From the NCBI GenBank assembly GCA_900545345.1, contig UQYQ01000008.1:23257-87256 (forward strand): 64,000 nt of DNA, written 5' to 3'. Below, one piece after another: positions 51,445 through 59,749 of this stretch. Position numbers and translations under genes: made by a program. This DNA is from an uncultured Ruminococcus sp. (GTDB lineage Bacteria; Bacillota; Clostridia; Oscillospirales; Ruminococcaceae). The number at the start of each line of letters is the position of its first letter. Positions within the stretch are counted from its first letter, which is position 1. The notes below the pieces were generated by a model. That model was not told the origin of the DNA and did no database searches. It worked only from the letters and a program-made list of their open reading frames with translations.

Positions 51445-53676
51445 ATGCAAAAAGATAATTTTAACAGAATGCCCGCAGGCAGAAAAAGTGCCTCCGGAAA
51501 AAAGCATAAAGCCAAGAAAAAACAAAAGCCCGCAGTCCGTATATTAAAAATAATCGGAACAGTTATTCTTTCGATGTTTTTAATTGTTGTAATTACAGGT
51601 TCAATTCTTGCAACTGCACTGACAATATATATTTTAAACTTTGCGGATTCGTCGAATGTTGTAAGTCTTGAAAATGTTGAAATGTCTTATACAACAAGAC
51701 TGCTTGCCAACAATCCTGATTATGATAAAAATGATGAAAACTCAGAGCAGTATGCTCTTTACTATTCACTGTCTTCAAACGGTGAGAAGAGAACTTGGGT
51801 AGATTATTCAAACATACCTAAGTATGTTCGTGACGCATTTGTTTGTTCAGAGGACGAGCGTTTTGATATGCATGACGGAGTTGATTTTAAGAGAACCTTT
51901 GCAGCATTTGCAAACTTGATTTTGCATTTCTATGATACCGAGCAGGGTGGTTCTACTATTACTCAGCAGACTATCAAGAATTTGACAGGTGACAATGCTA
52001 CTGACGGAAGCGAGGGTATGGCAAGAAAAATCCGTGAGATATTCCGTTCAATCAATGTTGAAAAGACATATACAAAACAAGAGATTTTAGAAGCTTATCT
52101 TAACATTGTTCCTTTGGGAAATAATGTTGCGGGTGTACAGGCTGCTGCTAATTTTTACTTCGGAAAAGATGTATCAGAGCTGTCAATAAAAGAGGCAGCG
52201 AGTCTTGCAGCTATTACTCCTAGTCCGGCGACTTATAATCCTTACGATAATTATGAAGAAAATGTCGGAAGAGCTAATGACTTTAACTTAAAATATATGC
52301 TTGATAACGGTGCAATATCAACAAACGAATATGAAGAAGCACTTGCAGAAAAGATAGTTGTAACCGGTGATAAAGACTATACCAGTGATAACACTGTAAG
52401 TGTAGGCAAGTATCAGAACACAGGTGTTACCTCATATTATGTTGATGCAACATTAAACGAAGCTGTTAAGAGAATTGCAGAGTATGACGGTATATCTACT
52501 GAAGAAGCTGAAGAAAAACTCAAGGCAGGCGGATATACAATTAACACAAATGTCAATTTGAAAATGCAGTCTAAAGTTGAGAAAAAGTTTTTAGATCCAT
52601 CTAATTTTACAAACTATACTTTGAGTTCAGATAAACTTGAGAGTGCATTTATTGCTATGGACTATAAGGGCAGAGTAAAGGCAGTTGTAGGAGGAAGAGG
52701 TAAGAAAAAAGCTTCAAGAAGCTGGAATATTGCTACAATGTCTACACGCCAACCCGGTTCTTCAATAAAACCAATTGCATCTTACGCACCTGCACTTGAT
52801 AAGGATTTGATTACTTGGTCTACAATATTTAATGATAAACCTATAACAATTACAAAAAAAGATAATACAACTGAAAAATGGCCAATCAACTATTCAGAAT
52901 ACGGTGGAACAAGCAACTGGTCCTTTAAAAATTATTTCACTTTTGAGATGATATACAGGTCGCTGAATACTGCACCTGCACAAATAGTTGAAAAACTTAC
53001 ACCGTCTTATAGTTACAATTTTTTGCAGAATACGCTTCATATCTCATCTTTGGATGTCAATAAAGACCCTAACTATTCACCTATGGTTGTAGGAGCATTG
53101 ACAAATGGTCTTATATTAGAAGAGCTTGTTGCATCTTATGAGATTTTCGGAAACGGCGGGGAGTATTATGAACCGACTTTTATTTCAAAGATGGTTGACA
53201 GAGCCGGCAATATAATATATGAAAACAAGTATGAGCCTGAGCAGGCGATTGATAAATCTACGGCTTTTGTTATGAACCGCATGATGCAGACGGTAATTAC
53301 AAATCCAAATGGTACAGGACGATATGCTAAGCTCAATAATGTTGATTTAGTCGGAAAAACAGGTACTTCTGATAAATGGTATAACTTGACTTTTGTGGGC
53401 TGTACACCGACATATGTCAGCGGTATATGGGTTGGATACTCTAAAAAAGCAAAGCAGGTTTCGTCAAGTGAGTATCAGAATATCAGTGCAATATGGAAAA
53501 ATGTCTTCGGTGATATAGCGGATGCTTCCTCAAAGACTGAGTTTGAAGCTCCTGATAATGTTCAGCAGCTTAAATATTGTAAGAAAACAGGCTTAATAGC
53601 CGGCTCTAATTGCTGGTCTACTGATACAGGATGGTATAAAACATCTAATATTCCTGCTGTGTGCACATCCTGTTAA
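51445..53676 (+). CDS. Penicillin-binding protein 1A (bifunctional)
   Basis: The 743-residue class A PBP has a basic cytosolic tail, one membrane helix (about 32-60), a GT51 transglycosylase domain (SEDERFDMHDGVD, QGGSTITQQTIKNL) and a transpeptidase domain with SxxK in PGSSIKP, SxN in RSLNTAP and KTG in LVGKTGTS. It polymerises and cross-links peptidoglycan. A Cys-containing C-terminus (YCKKTGLIAGSNC...CTSC) is family-typical for Clostridia. GGAAAGGAAGAGG lies upstream of the ATG. Confidence 0.95.
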   Translation: MQKDNFNRMPAGRKSASGKKHKAKKKQKPAVRILKIIGTVILSMFLIVVITGSILATALTIYILNFADSSNVVSLENVEMSYTTRLLANNPDYDKNDENSEQYALYYSLSSNGEKRTWVDYSNIPKYVRDAFVCSEDERFDMHDGVDFKRTFAAFANLILHFYDTEQGGSTITQQTIKNLTGDNATDGSEGMARKIREIFRSINVEKTYTKQEILEAYLNIVPLGNNVAGVQAAANFYFGKDVSELSIKEAASLAAITPSPATYNPYDNYEENVGRANDFNLKYMLDNGAISTNEYEEALAEKIVVTGDKDYTSDNTVSVGKYQNTGVTSYYVDATLNEAVKRIAEYDGISTEEAEEKLKAGGYTINTNVNLKMQSKVEKKFLDPSNFTNYTLSSDKLESAFIAMDYKGRVKAVVGGRGKKKASRSWNIATMSTRQPGSSIKPIASYAPALDKDLITWSTIFNDKPITITKKDNTTEKWPINYSEYGGTSNWSFKNYFTFEMIYRSLNTAPAQIVEKLTPSYSYNFLQNTLHISSLDVNKDPNYSPMVVGALTNGLILEELVASYEIFGNGGEYYEPTFISKMVDRAGNIIYENKYEPEQAIDKSTAFVMNRMMQTVITNPNGTGRYAKLNNVDLVGKTGTSDKWYNLTFVGCTPTYVSGIWVGYSKKAKQVSSSEYQNISAIWKNVFGDIADASSKTEFEAPDNVQQLKYCKKTGLIAGSNCWSTDTGWYKTSNIPAVCTSC

Positions 53677-53685
53677 ATAATAAAT

Positions 53686-53739
53686 AAAGGAGAATGGCTA
53701 TTCATTGCAAAAGTAGTGGATAGCCATTATAATGAAATG
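53686..53739 (+). promoter_or_regulatory. Ribosome site, long hairpin, then start of the RNA methyltransferase gene
   Basis: AAAGGAG (53686-53692) is directly followed by a 9-bp stem AATGGCTAT (53693-53701) / ATAGCCATT (53720-53728). Eight nt then lead to the ATG at 53737, so the folded spacing is 8 nt against 44 nt unfolded. Confidence 0.45.
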
Positions 53740-54852
53740 GAAAAAATAAGACTGAACTGTCCGTGTTTATTTGGACTTGAAAGCGTATTATCATATGAAA
53801 TTAAAAAAATCGGCGGTGAAAACTTAACTGTCACAGACGGAAAAATATCATTTGACGGTGACTGCAGCATATTGGCTAAAGCGAATTTATGGCTTTCGAC
53901 TGCTGAGCGAGTTTTGATAGAGTTAGGCTCATTCGAGGCCAGAAGCTTTGAAGAGCTGTTTCAGGGTGTAAAGAGTTTGCCGTTTGAAAGATTTATAGGA
54001 AAAAACGATGCTTTTCCTGTTAAAGGTTATTCTTTAAATTCAACCTTGCATAGTATACCTGACTGTCAGGCAATAATAAAAAAAGCAATAGTTGAACATT
54101 TAAAAGATATATATTCAATCAGTTGGTTTGATGAAGACGGACCTGTTCACCAGATTCAGTTTTCAATTCATAAAGATGTTGTAACAATTTTTCTTGATAC
54201 AACGGGTGCAGGACTTCATAAAAGAGGTTACAGACGAAATTCAAATGAAGCTCCTATTAAAGAAACCCTTGCAGCCGGAATAGTAGATTTAGCCAGAGTG
54301 CGTTCTAATAGTACGGTTGTTGACCCCATGTGCGGTTCAGGAACATTTTTAATTGAAGCAGCTTATAAAGCACTGAACATAGCTCCCGGATTGAGAAGGA
54401 ATTTTGCTGCACAGAACTGGAGTCAGATATCTGATAGTATATGGAAAGATGCAAGGACTGAAGCACTTGATTCGATTGACAGGCAGGGTGAATTCAAGGC
54501 TTACGGATTTGATATAGACGATATGGCAGTTGACCTTACACAGTCAAATTCTAAAAAAGCAGGCGTGGGTTCAAAGCTTTTAATTAAGCAATCTGATGTT
54601 TCGAAATTCAAACAGCTTGATAATTCAATTACATTTTGCAATCCGCCGTATGGGGAGAGGATGCTTGAAATCAAAGATGCGGAAAAGCTTTATAAAATAC
54701 TCGGCGAGAAGCTAAATCCAAGCAGAGAGCGTCCTTGTTATATTATTGCACCCCATGAGGATTTTGAAAAGTTTTTTGGAAGAAAGGCTGATAAACGAAG
54801 AAAGCTGTATAATGGTATGATTAAATGTCAGCTGTTTATGTATTTTAAATAG
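53737..54852 (+). CDS. Class I SAM RNA methyltransferase (RlmL/RlmK-like, THUMP)
   Basis: The 371-residue protein has an N-terminal THUMP-associated region (about 5-155) and a Rossmann methyltransferase domain with VDPMCGSGTFLIEAA and catalytic NPPYGER, the signature of m2G-forming enzymes acting on 23S rRNA. The start at 53737 (MEKIRLNCPC) matches the family; an in-frame GTG at 53716 lies inside the hairpin that follows the ribosome site and is less likely. A YitT-type gene follows 14 nt downstream. Confidence 0.88.
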   Translation: MEKIRLNCPCLFGLESVLSYEIKKIGGENLTVTDGKISFDGDCSILAKANLWLSTAERVLIELGSFEARSFEELFQGVKSLPFERFIGKNDAFPVKGYSLNSTLHSIPDCQAIIKKAIVEHLKDIYSISWFDEDGPVHQIQFSIHKDVVTIFLDTTGAGLHKRGYRRNSNEAPIKETLAAGIVDLARVRSNSTVVDPMCGSGTFLIEAAYKALNIAPGLRRNFAAQNWSQISDSIWKDARTEALDSIDRQGEFKAYGFDIDDMAVDLTQSNSKKAGVGSKLLIKQSDVSKFKQLDNSITFCNPPYGERMLEIKDAEKLYKILGEKLNPSRERPCYIIAPHEDFEKFFGRKADKRRKLYNGMIKCQLFMYFK

Positions 54853-54866
54853 TTTGGAGATATTTT

Positions 54867-55745
54867 ATGTTTATAAAGTGGAAAAATCATGAAGTCACTA
54901 AAGTTATAATTGCAATAATAGGCTCTGTTTTGTATGCAATAGGTATAAACCTTTTTATCACTCCGATTGGTTTATATACAGGCGGATTAATAGGATTATG
55001 TCAGTTGATAAGAACTTTTTTGCTAAGCGTTTTAAATATTAATATCGGAAATTTTGATTTGGTAGGTCTGCTTTATTTAATTTTGAATATGCCAATATTG
55101 GTTTTAGCGTTTAAATCTATAGGTAAAAAATTTTTTATAAAAACAATAATAACAGTAATTACTATGACATTGTCATTATCGTTTATTACAATTGATAAGC
55201 CGATATTTGAAGATATGCTCACTTCGTGTTTAATCGGCAGTATTATTGCAGGCGTCGGGACAGGGCTTATTCTTATTTCTGCTTCTTCCGGCGGAGGTCT
55301 TGATGTTTTAGGAGTTTATTTTACAAAGAAATATAGAAATATGTCATTCGGCAAGGTGAATATGTTTGTAAACGGTTTTATATTTCTTTTATGCTTTTTG
55401 AGTTTTCCTGTTGAAATTGTTGTATATTCAGTTATATCTATAGTTTTTTATTCTATAGTAGTTGATAAAATGCATCAGCAGAATATAAGTGTAAAGGCTC
55501 TGATTTTCACTAAGGCAGAAACAAAGCCTATAGAGTCACATATATTCAACGAACTGGAAAGAGGTATAACTTACTGGGACGGTAAAGGGGCGTTTACCAA
55601 TGACGCAACAAAGGTGCTCTGTGTATGTCTTTCAAAATATGAGGTGGACAGGTTAAAGACAATCGTAAAGACTTATGATAAGGATGCATTCTTCATTTTT
55701 GAAGAGGGTGTTAAAGTTGAGGGGAACTTTACTAAAAAGCTTTAA
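54867..55745 (+). CDS. YitT family membrane protein
   Basis: The 292-residue protein has five to six membrane helices (DUF161 halves, GLYTGGLIGLCQL and ISASSGGGLDVLG) and a C-terminal cytosolic DUF2179 domain (about 215-290). The function is unresolved despite wide distribution in Firmicutes. TTTGGAGA precedes the ATG. It is probably co-transcribed with the methyltransferase, and a terminator follows. Confidence 0.9.
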   Translation: MFIKWKNHEVTKVIIAIIGSVLYAIGINLFITPIGLYTGGLIGLCQLIRTFLLSVLNINIGNFDLVGLLYLILNMPILVLAFKSIGKKFFIKTIITVITMTLSLSFITIDKPIFEDMLTSCLIGSIIAGVGTGLILISASSGGGLDVLGVYFTKKYRNMSFGKVNMFVNGFIFLLCFLSFPVEIVVYSVISIVFYSIVVDKMHQQNISVKALIFTKAETKPIESHIFNELERGITYWDGKGAFTNDATKVLCVCLSKYEVDRLKTIVKTYDKDAFFIFEEGVKVEGNFTKKL

Positions 55746-55792
55746 AATAAAATAAAAGGGGAACTCTTGGTTAATTTCTTTTATTACGCAAT

Positions 55793-55823
55793 AAAGCGTT
55801 CAGGTTACCCTGAACGCTTTTGC
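55793..55823. terminator. Terminator after the YitT gene
   Basis: AAAGCGTTCAGG pairs with CCTGAACGCTTT, followed by TGC. The rest of 55746-56030 contains no convincing reading frame. Confidence 0.8.
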
Positions 55824-56007
55824 TATACCCTAATAATATTATTTTAAATCTGCGGTTGATGGCAGTTGTTATGTAAAACTCAGTTCGCATTGTGTGTTTT
55901 GCAAAATGTAGATTTTTTATATTTCATGTTTGTTATTTACACAAGGTTTCATTCTGCCGTTTTGCAAATTCCAACATTAATAAAACTTGCCGAAGGCATC
56001 AAACCTC

Positions 56008-56030
56008 CGGCGGTTCGCTGGTTCGCCGGT
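56008..56030. repeat. GC-rich palindrome next to the asnB stop
   Basis: CCGGCGGTTCGCTGGTTCGC lies here, with CCGGCG/CGCCGG pairing across it. It shares the CGGCGRTTCGCTG core with the repeats near 35.2 kb. There is no T tract on the minus strand, so it is not a standard terminator. Confidence 0.4.
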
Positions 56031-57863
56031 TTACTGCTTTACAAAATAAACATTGTACCAAATCAGGAATGTGAAAACAGTCCAGATTTTTCTTGAGTAG
56101 TCATATTTACCGGCTTTGTGGTCGTCAAGCAGACTTACAAGAAGCTCCGTGTCAAAATACTTTTTAGCTATATCGCTTGTAAAAGCATTTTTGACTATAT
56201 TATAATACTTATCTTCTTTCAGCCATACTCTTATCGGAACAGGGAAGCCGAGTTTTTTCTTATTAGCTGTTTGAGGAGGACAGGCTTTAAGTGCTGCAAT
56301 TCTCATTGCATACTTTGTGTTTTCTTTTGTAACCCGATATTTTGTAGGAATTTTTTCTGCAAGCTTCATAACCTTTTTATCCAAGAACGGAACTCTAAGT
56401 TCAAGTGAATGTGCCATAGACATTTTGTCTGCTTTAAGAAGAATATCACCGGTCATCCATAGATTAAGGTCTAAGTACTGCATCTGCGTGACATCATCTT
56501 TGCTTTTATATTTTTCATAGAAAGGCTTGGTGATTTCAGCTGCGTCAGGAGCATTTGTTTTAATTTTTAAAATAGACTTTCTTTCCTTTTCGCTGAATAT
56601 ATATGCATTTCCGATAAATCTTTCCTGAAGGTCTTTAGAACGCCTTATCAGGAAGTTTACTCCTCTTTTTGCAGGAAGCTTAGATGCAATAGCACCTATT
56701 CCCTTTCTTATCGGCTTTGGAATTTTGTTATAGAAATCCATATCATGAGGTTCCTTGTATATATTATAACCTCCGAAGATTTCATCTGCACCTTCACCGC
56801 TTAGTACAACTTTAACCTTTTCTGATGCTATCTGGCATACGAAGAAAAGTGCTATAGCAGCAGGGTCTGCAAGAGGTTCATCCATATGATATTGAATTTT
56901 TTCAAGATTACCCCAATATTCCTCAGGTTTGATAACCTTAGAGGTGTTAGCTTTTCCTATGTATTTGGAAAATTCTTTGGCATAACCTATCTCATTGTAT
57001 TTTTCATCTTCACCAAATCCGACAGTAAAGGTTTTATCAACATTTGCCACAGCTGCAACATAGCTTGAGTCGACACCGCTTGACAAAAAGCTGCCTACTT
57101 CAACATCTGCAATCTTGTGTGCTTTTACAGAGTTCTTGAATGTTTCTGAAATTTTCTCAACCCAGTCTTTGAGTTTTGGTTCTTCATCAGGAACAAAATC
57201 TATATCCCAGTATCTTTGAACATTAAGTTCGCCGTTTTTGTAAATAAAATAATGTGCAGCAGGGAGCTTATATACATTCTTAAAAAAGGTTTCCGTCGTA
57301 GGAGAGTATTGGAATGTTAAATAATTCTCAAGAGCTGTTTCATTGAGTTCCTTTTTAAAAGCGGGATGCTCCAGAAAACTTTTGATTTCAGAACCCCACA
57401 TAAATGTATCATCGAATATTCCATAGTACATCGGCTTAATTCCAAAAAAGTCTCTTGCACCGAAAATCTGATTTTTATTCTTATCCCATATAATAAATCC
57501 GAACATTCCGCGGAGTCTATTGAGTAAATCAGTTCCCCATTCTTCGTATCCATGTATTAAAACTTCAGAATCTGTTTTTGATGTGAATTCGTAGCCTTTT
57601 TCACAAAGCTCCTTTCTCAAATCCTGATAATTATAAATTTCTCCGTTAAAAGTCAGTACAATAGATTTATCTTTATTAAAAAGCGGCTGGTCACCCTCTT
57701 TTGACAGGTCAATAATAGAAAGACGCCGGAATCCCATAGCGATATCATTATCAACATATTTGCCTTCTGAATCCGGTCCTCTATGCTTTATTCTGTCCAT
57801 CATTTTCTCTATAACAGAAGAAGCATCATTAATTTTATTTGTAAAACCAACAAATCCGCACAT
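56031..57863 (-). CDS. asnB: Asparagine synthetase (glutamine-hydrolysing)
   Basis: The 610-residue enzyme has an N-terminal class II glutaminase with nucleophile Cys2 (MCGFVGF), then an ATP-pyrophosphatase domain with SSGVDSSYVAA (PP-loop) and LSGEGADEIFGGY. It converts Asp and Gln to Asn. AAAGGAAAAGAGG precedes the ATG. On the minus strand a leader of about 230 nt with three hairpins and a weak terminator precedes it. Confidence 0.97.
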   Translation of the reverse strand: MCGFVGFTNKINDASSVIEKMMDRIKHRGPDSEGKYVDNDIAMGFRRLSIIDLSKEGDQPLFNKDKSIVLTFNGEIYNYQDLRKELCEKGYEFTSKTDSEVLIHGYEEWGTDLLNRLRGMFGFIIWDKNKNQIFGARDFFGIKPMYYGIFDDTFMWGSEIKSFLEHPAFKKELNETALENYLTFQYSPTTETFFKNVYKLPAAHYFIYKNGELNVQRYWDIDFVPDEEPKLKDWVEKISETFKNSVKAHKIADVEVGSFLSSGVDSSYVAAVANVDKTFTVGFGEDEKYNEIGYAKEFSKYIGKANTSKVIKPEEYWGNLEKIQYHMDEPLADPAAIALFFVCQIASEKVKVVLSGEGADEIFGGYNIYKEPHDMDFYNKIPKPIRKGIGAIASKLPAKRGVNFLIRRSKDLQERFIGNAYIFSEKERKSILKIKTNAPDAAEITKPFYEKYKSKDDVTQMQYLDLNLWMTGDILLKADKMSMAHSLELRVPFLDKKVMKLAEKIPTKYRVTKENTKYAMRIAALKACPPQTANKKKLGFPVPIRVWLKEDKYYNIVKNAFTSDIAKKYFDTELLVSLLDDHKAGKYDYSRKIWTVFTFLIWYNVYFVKQ

Positions 57864-57941
57864 AAAAAAGCCTCTTTTCCTTTAAGTAATACTTTTATAA
57901 TATATATTAAACAATTTATATATATAACAATAAATGCAAAT

Positions 57942-57962
57942 AAAAAGGGGAGTTAATTCCCC
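57942..57962 (-). terminator. Possible attenuator terminator in the asnB leader
   Basis: GGGGA-N6-TCCCC on the minus strand followed by TTTTT. It is only a 5-bp stem but GC-rich in an AT-rich leader. It lies about 80 nt before asnB. Confidence 0.4.
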
Positions 57963-57980
57963 AAAAACTATTAAGCCCAA

Positions 57981-58134
57981 ATTTTGTGAAACGAAGTTTC
58001 TCAAAATGCTTAAAGCAAAGCTAATAACAGAGTTTAAATAAACGGTACAATGCTCTCAAAGAGAAAAACTTTGTTTTAAAAGCTCTTTGAAGGTATTATA
58101 TAATGATTATATCACACTTATTCTTGCTAATCAA
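57981..58134 (-). promoter_or_regulatory. asnB promoter and structured leader
   Basis: On the minus strand the promoter is TTGATT (58129-58134), 17-bp spacer, TATAAT (58106-58111). The leader folds into a hairpin at 58056-58090 (TCAAAGAG with CTCTTTGA) and a strong one at 57981-58007 (ATTTTGTGAAAC with GTTTCTCAAAAT, one mismatch). No T-box core was found. The rest of 58135-58317 holds the promoter of the next gene. Confidence 0.5.
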
Positions 58135-58216
58135 GTAAATTTCATTTTTCATAAGTAAAATGAAATTATGTATCAAAATAAATATCATTTTAACAGCATA
58201 TGCTTTAAACTAACTA

Positions 58217-58245
58217 TTGAAAAAATTATAAAAAGAATATATAAT
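58217..58245 (+). promoter_or_regulatory. Promoter of the 50-residue membrane protein
   Basis: TTGAAA (58217-58222), 17-bp spacer, TATAAT (58240-58245). Confidence 0.65.
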
Positions 58246-58317
58246 AGTATAAATAACATTTGGACATTAATTAAGGTCGCATAATAAATAATAAACAGTA
58301 TAAAATGAGGGGATAAT

Positions 58318-58470
58318 ATGAGCAGAAAAATTGAAGTTACTACAAATGAAAAGAAAAGGAAAAAGAGGTTTAGATTCAGGTATGATATTTTGATAATATG
58401 TATAATTGCAATTTTGGTAATTACCTTTATAATTTATATGTTTCAGACATCAGTTACCGATATTGTTTAA
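58318..58470 (+). CDS. Small single-pass membrane protein, 50 residues
   Basis: A 50-residue frame with a strongly basic N-terminus (KKRKKRFRFRYD) followed by one hydrophobic helix (about 24-43) and a short polar tail ending TSVTDIV. GAGGGG lies 5 nt before the ATG and a consensus-type promoter 70 nt upstream. A terminator follows at 58527. These signals argue for a real gene. I recognise no family. The positive-inside rule puts the N-terminus in the cytosol. Confidence 0.65.
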   Translation: MSRKIEVTTNEKKRKKRFRFRYDILIICIIAILVITFIIYMFQTSVTDIV

Positions 58471-58526
58471 TTATTAAATAACAATTATAAAGCAAATAAA
58501 TTTCTATTAAAAAAGACATATTTCGA

Positions 58527-58560
58527 CACCCTTGATTATTATAATCAGGGGGTATTTTTT
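58527..58560 (+). terminator. Terminator after the small membrane protein
   Basis: CCCTTGATTA and TAATCAGGGG pair, one mismatch, followed by TATTTTTT. From 58561 to 58850 I see no gene. Confidence 0.75.
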
Positions 58561-58850
58561 ACTGATTTTGTATGTTTTTTGTTTTAACAATATAACATTT
58601 AGTTTTTAATTTTTGAAAACGAAAAATCGATTTATTAATATGTTGTTAATATTTAATGGCCAAATTACCAGGGTTTTATAATATGTATAGTATTAAAACT
58701 TTACGAAAATCGGGTTTTTGGCAATCTGTAAAGCTGAAAACCAGTTTTGGAATTAAAAGGGAAAAATATTTGTGAAAATGTATAACTATTTGCCGAAAAA
58801 ACTGTGAAAATTGCACAAAAAAGTGATGTTTTTTTTTACACTCAGAATGC

Positions 58851-58879
58851 TTGACTTTTTATCGTTAATACTTTATACT
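58851..58879 (+). promoter_or_regulatory. Promoter of the long structured transcript
   Basis: TTGACT (58851-58856), 17-bp spacer, TATACT (58874-58879). Transcription would start near 58886. Confidence 0.65.
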
Positions 58880-58885
58880 TGTGAT

Positions 58886-59421
58886 AGTGAAGAACAAAAC
58901 ACAACATGTTGTATTTATCTCTCAAATCCCGTAGAATTGGGGTTTGAGAACCATAAAAAATAAGGATAACTTATCTGAAATAAAGAAAAAAATGACAACA
59001 AAACACATAGGTATCCGCTAAAAATACCGTATTTTACTTTGATTTTTGACTGATTTGTTAATTATCAAAGCAAAGATTCAAACTTTTTTGATTACGGTTC
59101 ATCAGAAAATCAGAAGTTTAAGAAATAAAAATTAACCTGATTGTTCTGAAATTTGAATAGCTTAGATGATGTTTTTCAGAGTTGTGGTTGGCTTTGATAA
59201 GACATTTTTTAAGATATTGGCTGAAGGTTTGAATGCTTTCGCCAATTCAGGTTCCGTGTAAAAACTTTGGAGAGGGTTTTTACGGTTCTGTTCAGTTTGA
59301 ATCGGGCTAAAGTGTGGCGTGTCTGCATGATTTTTATTTTGGAGAGGATTATCAGCCCGATTTTTAACTGAATGTATTGAAGTTTAAGGTTTACATTTAG
59401 TTTATGAGGAGGTCATTTGTT
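58886..59421 (+). ncRNA. Long structured RNA or 5' leader of unknown class
   Basis: About 535 nt without coding frames but dense in strong stems. TCTCAAATCCC/GGGGTTTGAGA lies at 58920-58949. CTTTGAT/ATCAAAG lies at 59037-59070. A long-range pairing joins 59070-59083 with 59228-59243. GTAAAAAC/GTTTTTAC lies at 59258-59283. A 15-bp two-part stem joins 59291-59308 with 59354-59372. It ends in a 46-codon frame and a terminator. It could be a giant riboswitch-like leader or an ornate ncRNA (for example ROOL or GOLLD type); the class is not established. Confidence 0.55.
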
Positions 59422-59562
59422 GTGGCTCAATTATTTAATCGACTGTCAGAAACATTGCATGAAGCTACAAAAGAACTTTTGGATTTGTTTGCTATTAATG
59501 CTGATGTTCAAAACGGTCAGTCAAGTTCAGATATTAATGATGCAGAAGAAAAGACGGTATAG
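59422..59562 (+). CDS. Small 46-residue protein after the structured RNA (GTG start)
   Basis: GTG at 59422 follows GAGGAGG (59406-59412) at 9 nt. The frame gives an amphipathic helix (FNRLSETLHEATKELLDLF) and a polar, acidic tail, and ends TAG. No homologue is recognised. The strong ribosome site argues for translation, but it may also be a leader ORF of a non-coding transcript. Confidence 0.5.
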   Translation: MAQLFNRLSETLHEATKELLDLFAINADVQNGQSSSDINDAEEKTV

Positions 59563-59618
59563 TTTTTTAATATGTATCGTTTATTAAATTTGCTTATAAG
59601 TTTTACATAACACATAAC

Positions 59619-59665
59619 ACACGAATTTAAGGCAGGTGACACCCTGTCTTTTATTCGTTATATAA
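59619..59665 (+). terminator. Terminator-like long stem after the small ORF
   Basis: ACGAAT and AAGGCAGG on the 5' side pair with CCTGTCTT and ATTCGT on the 3' side, around a short loop. Confidence 0.6.
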
Positions 59666-59681
59666 AAAAGTTATCAAATTA

Positions 59682-59722
59682 GAAAAGAGCTTAAATTCTG
59701 CTTTTTAGAATTTAAGCTCTTT
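59682..59722. terminator. Bidirectional terminator between structured RNA and methyltransferase
   Basis: AAGAGCTTAAATTCT pairs perfectly with AGAATTTAAGCTCTT, followed by TT. Confidence 0.9.
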
Positions 59723-59749
59723 TGTTTAAAGTTTTTGTGAAAAATCAGA

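Noticed and set aside
55866..56096. Plus-strand frames of 60-76 codons
   Set aside because: No ribosome site, overlap with asnB, and no recognisable sequence.
57901..58134. T-box riboswitch before asnB
   Set aside because: The TGGNACCGCG core is not present; the closest match reads TTGTACCGTT on the minus strand, and the leader is shorter than a usual T-box.
59070..59300. tRNA gene within the structured region
   Set aside because: No T-loop GTTCGAAT-type sequence or acceptor pairing of correct size. No tRNA, rRNA or CRISPR repeat was seen anywhere in the window.
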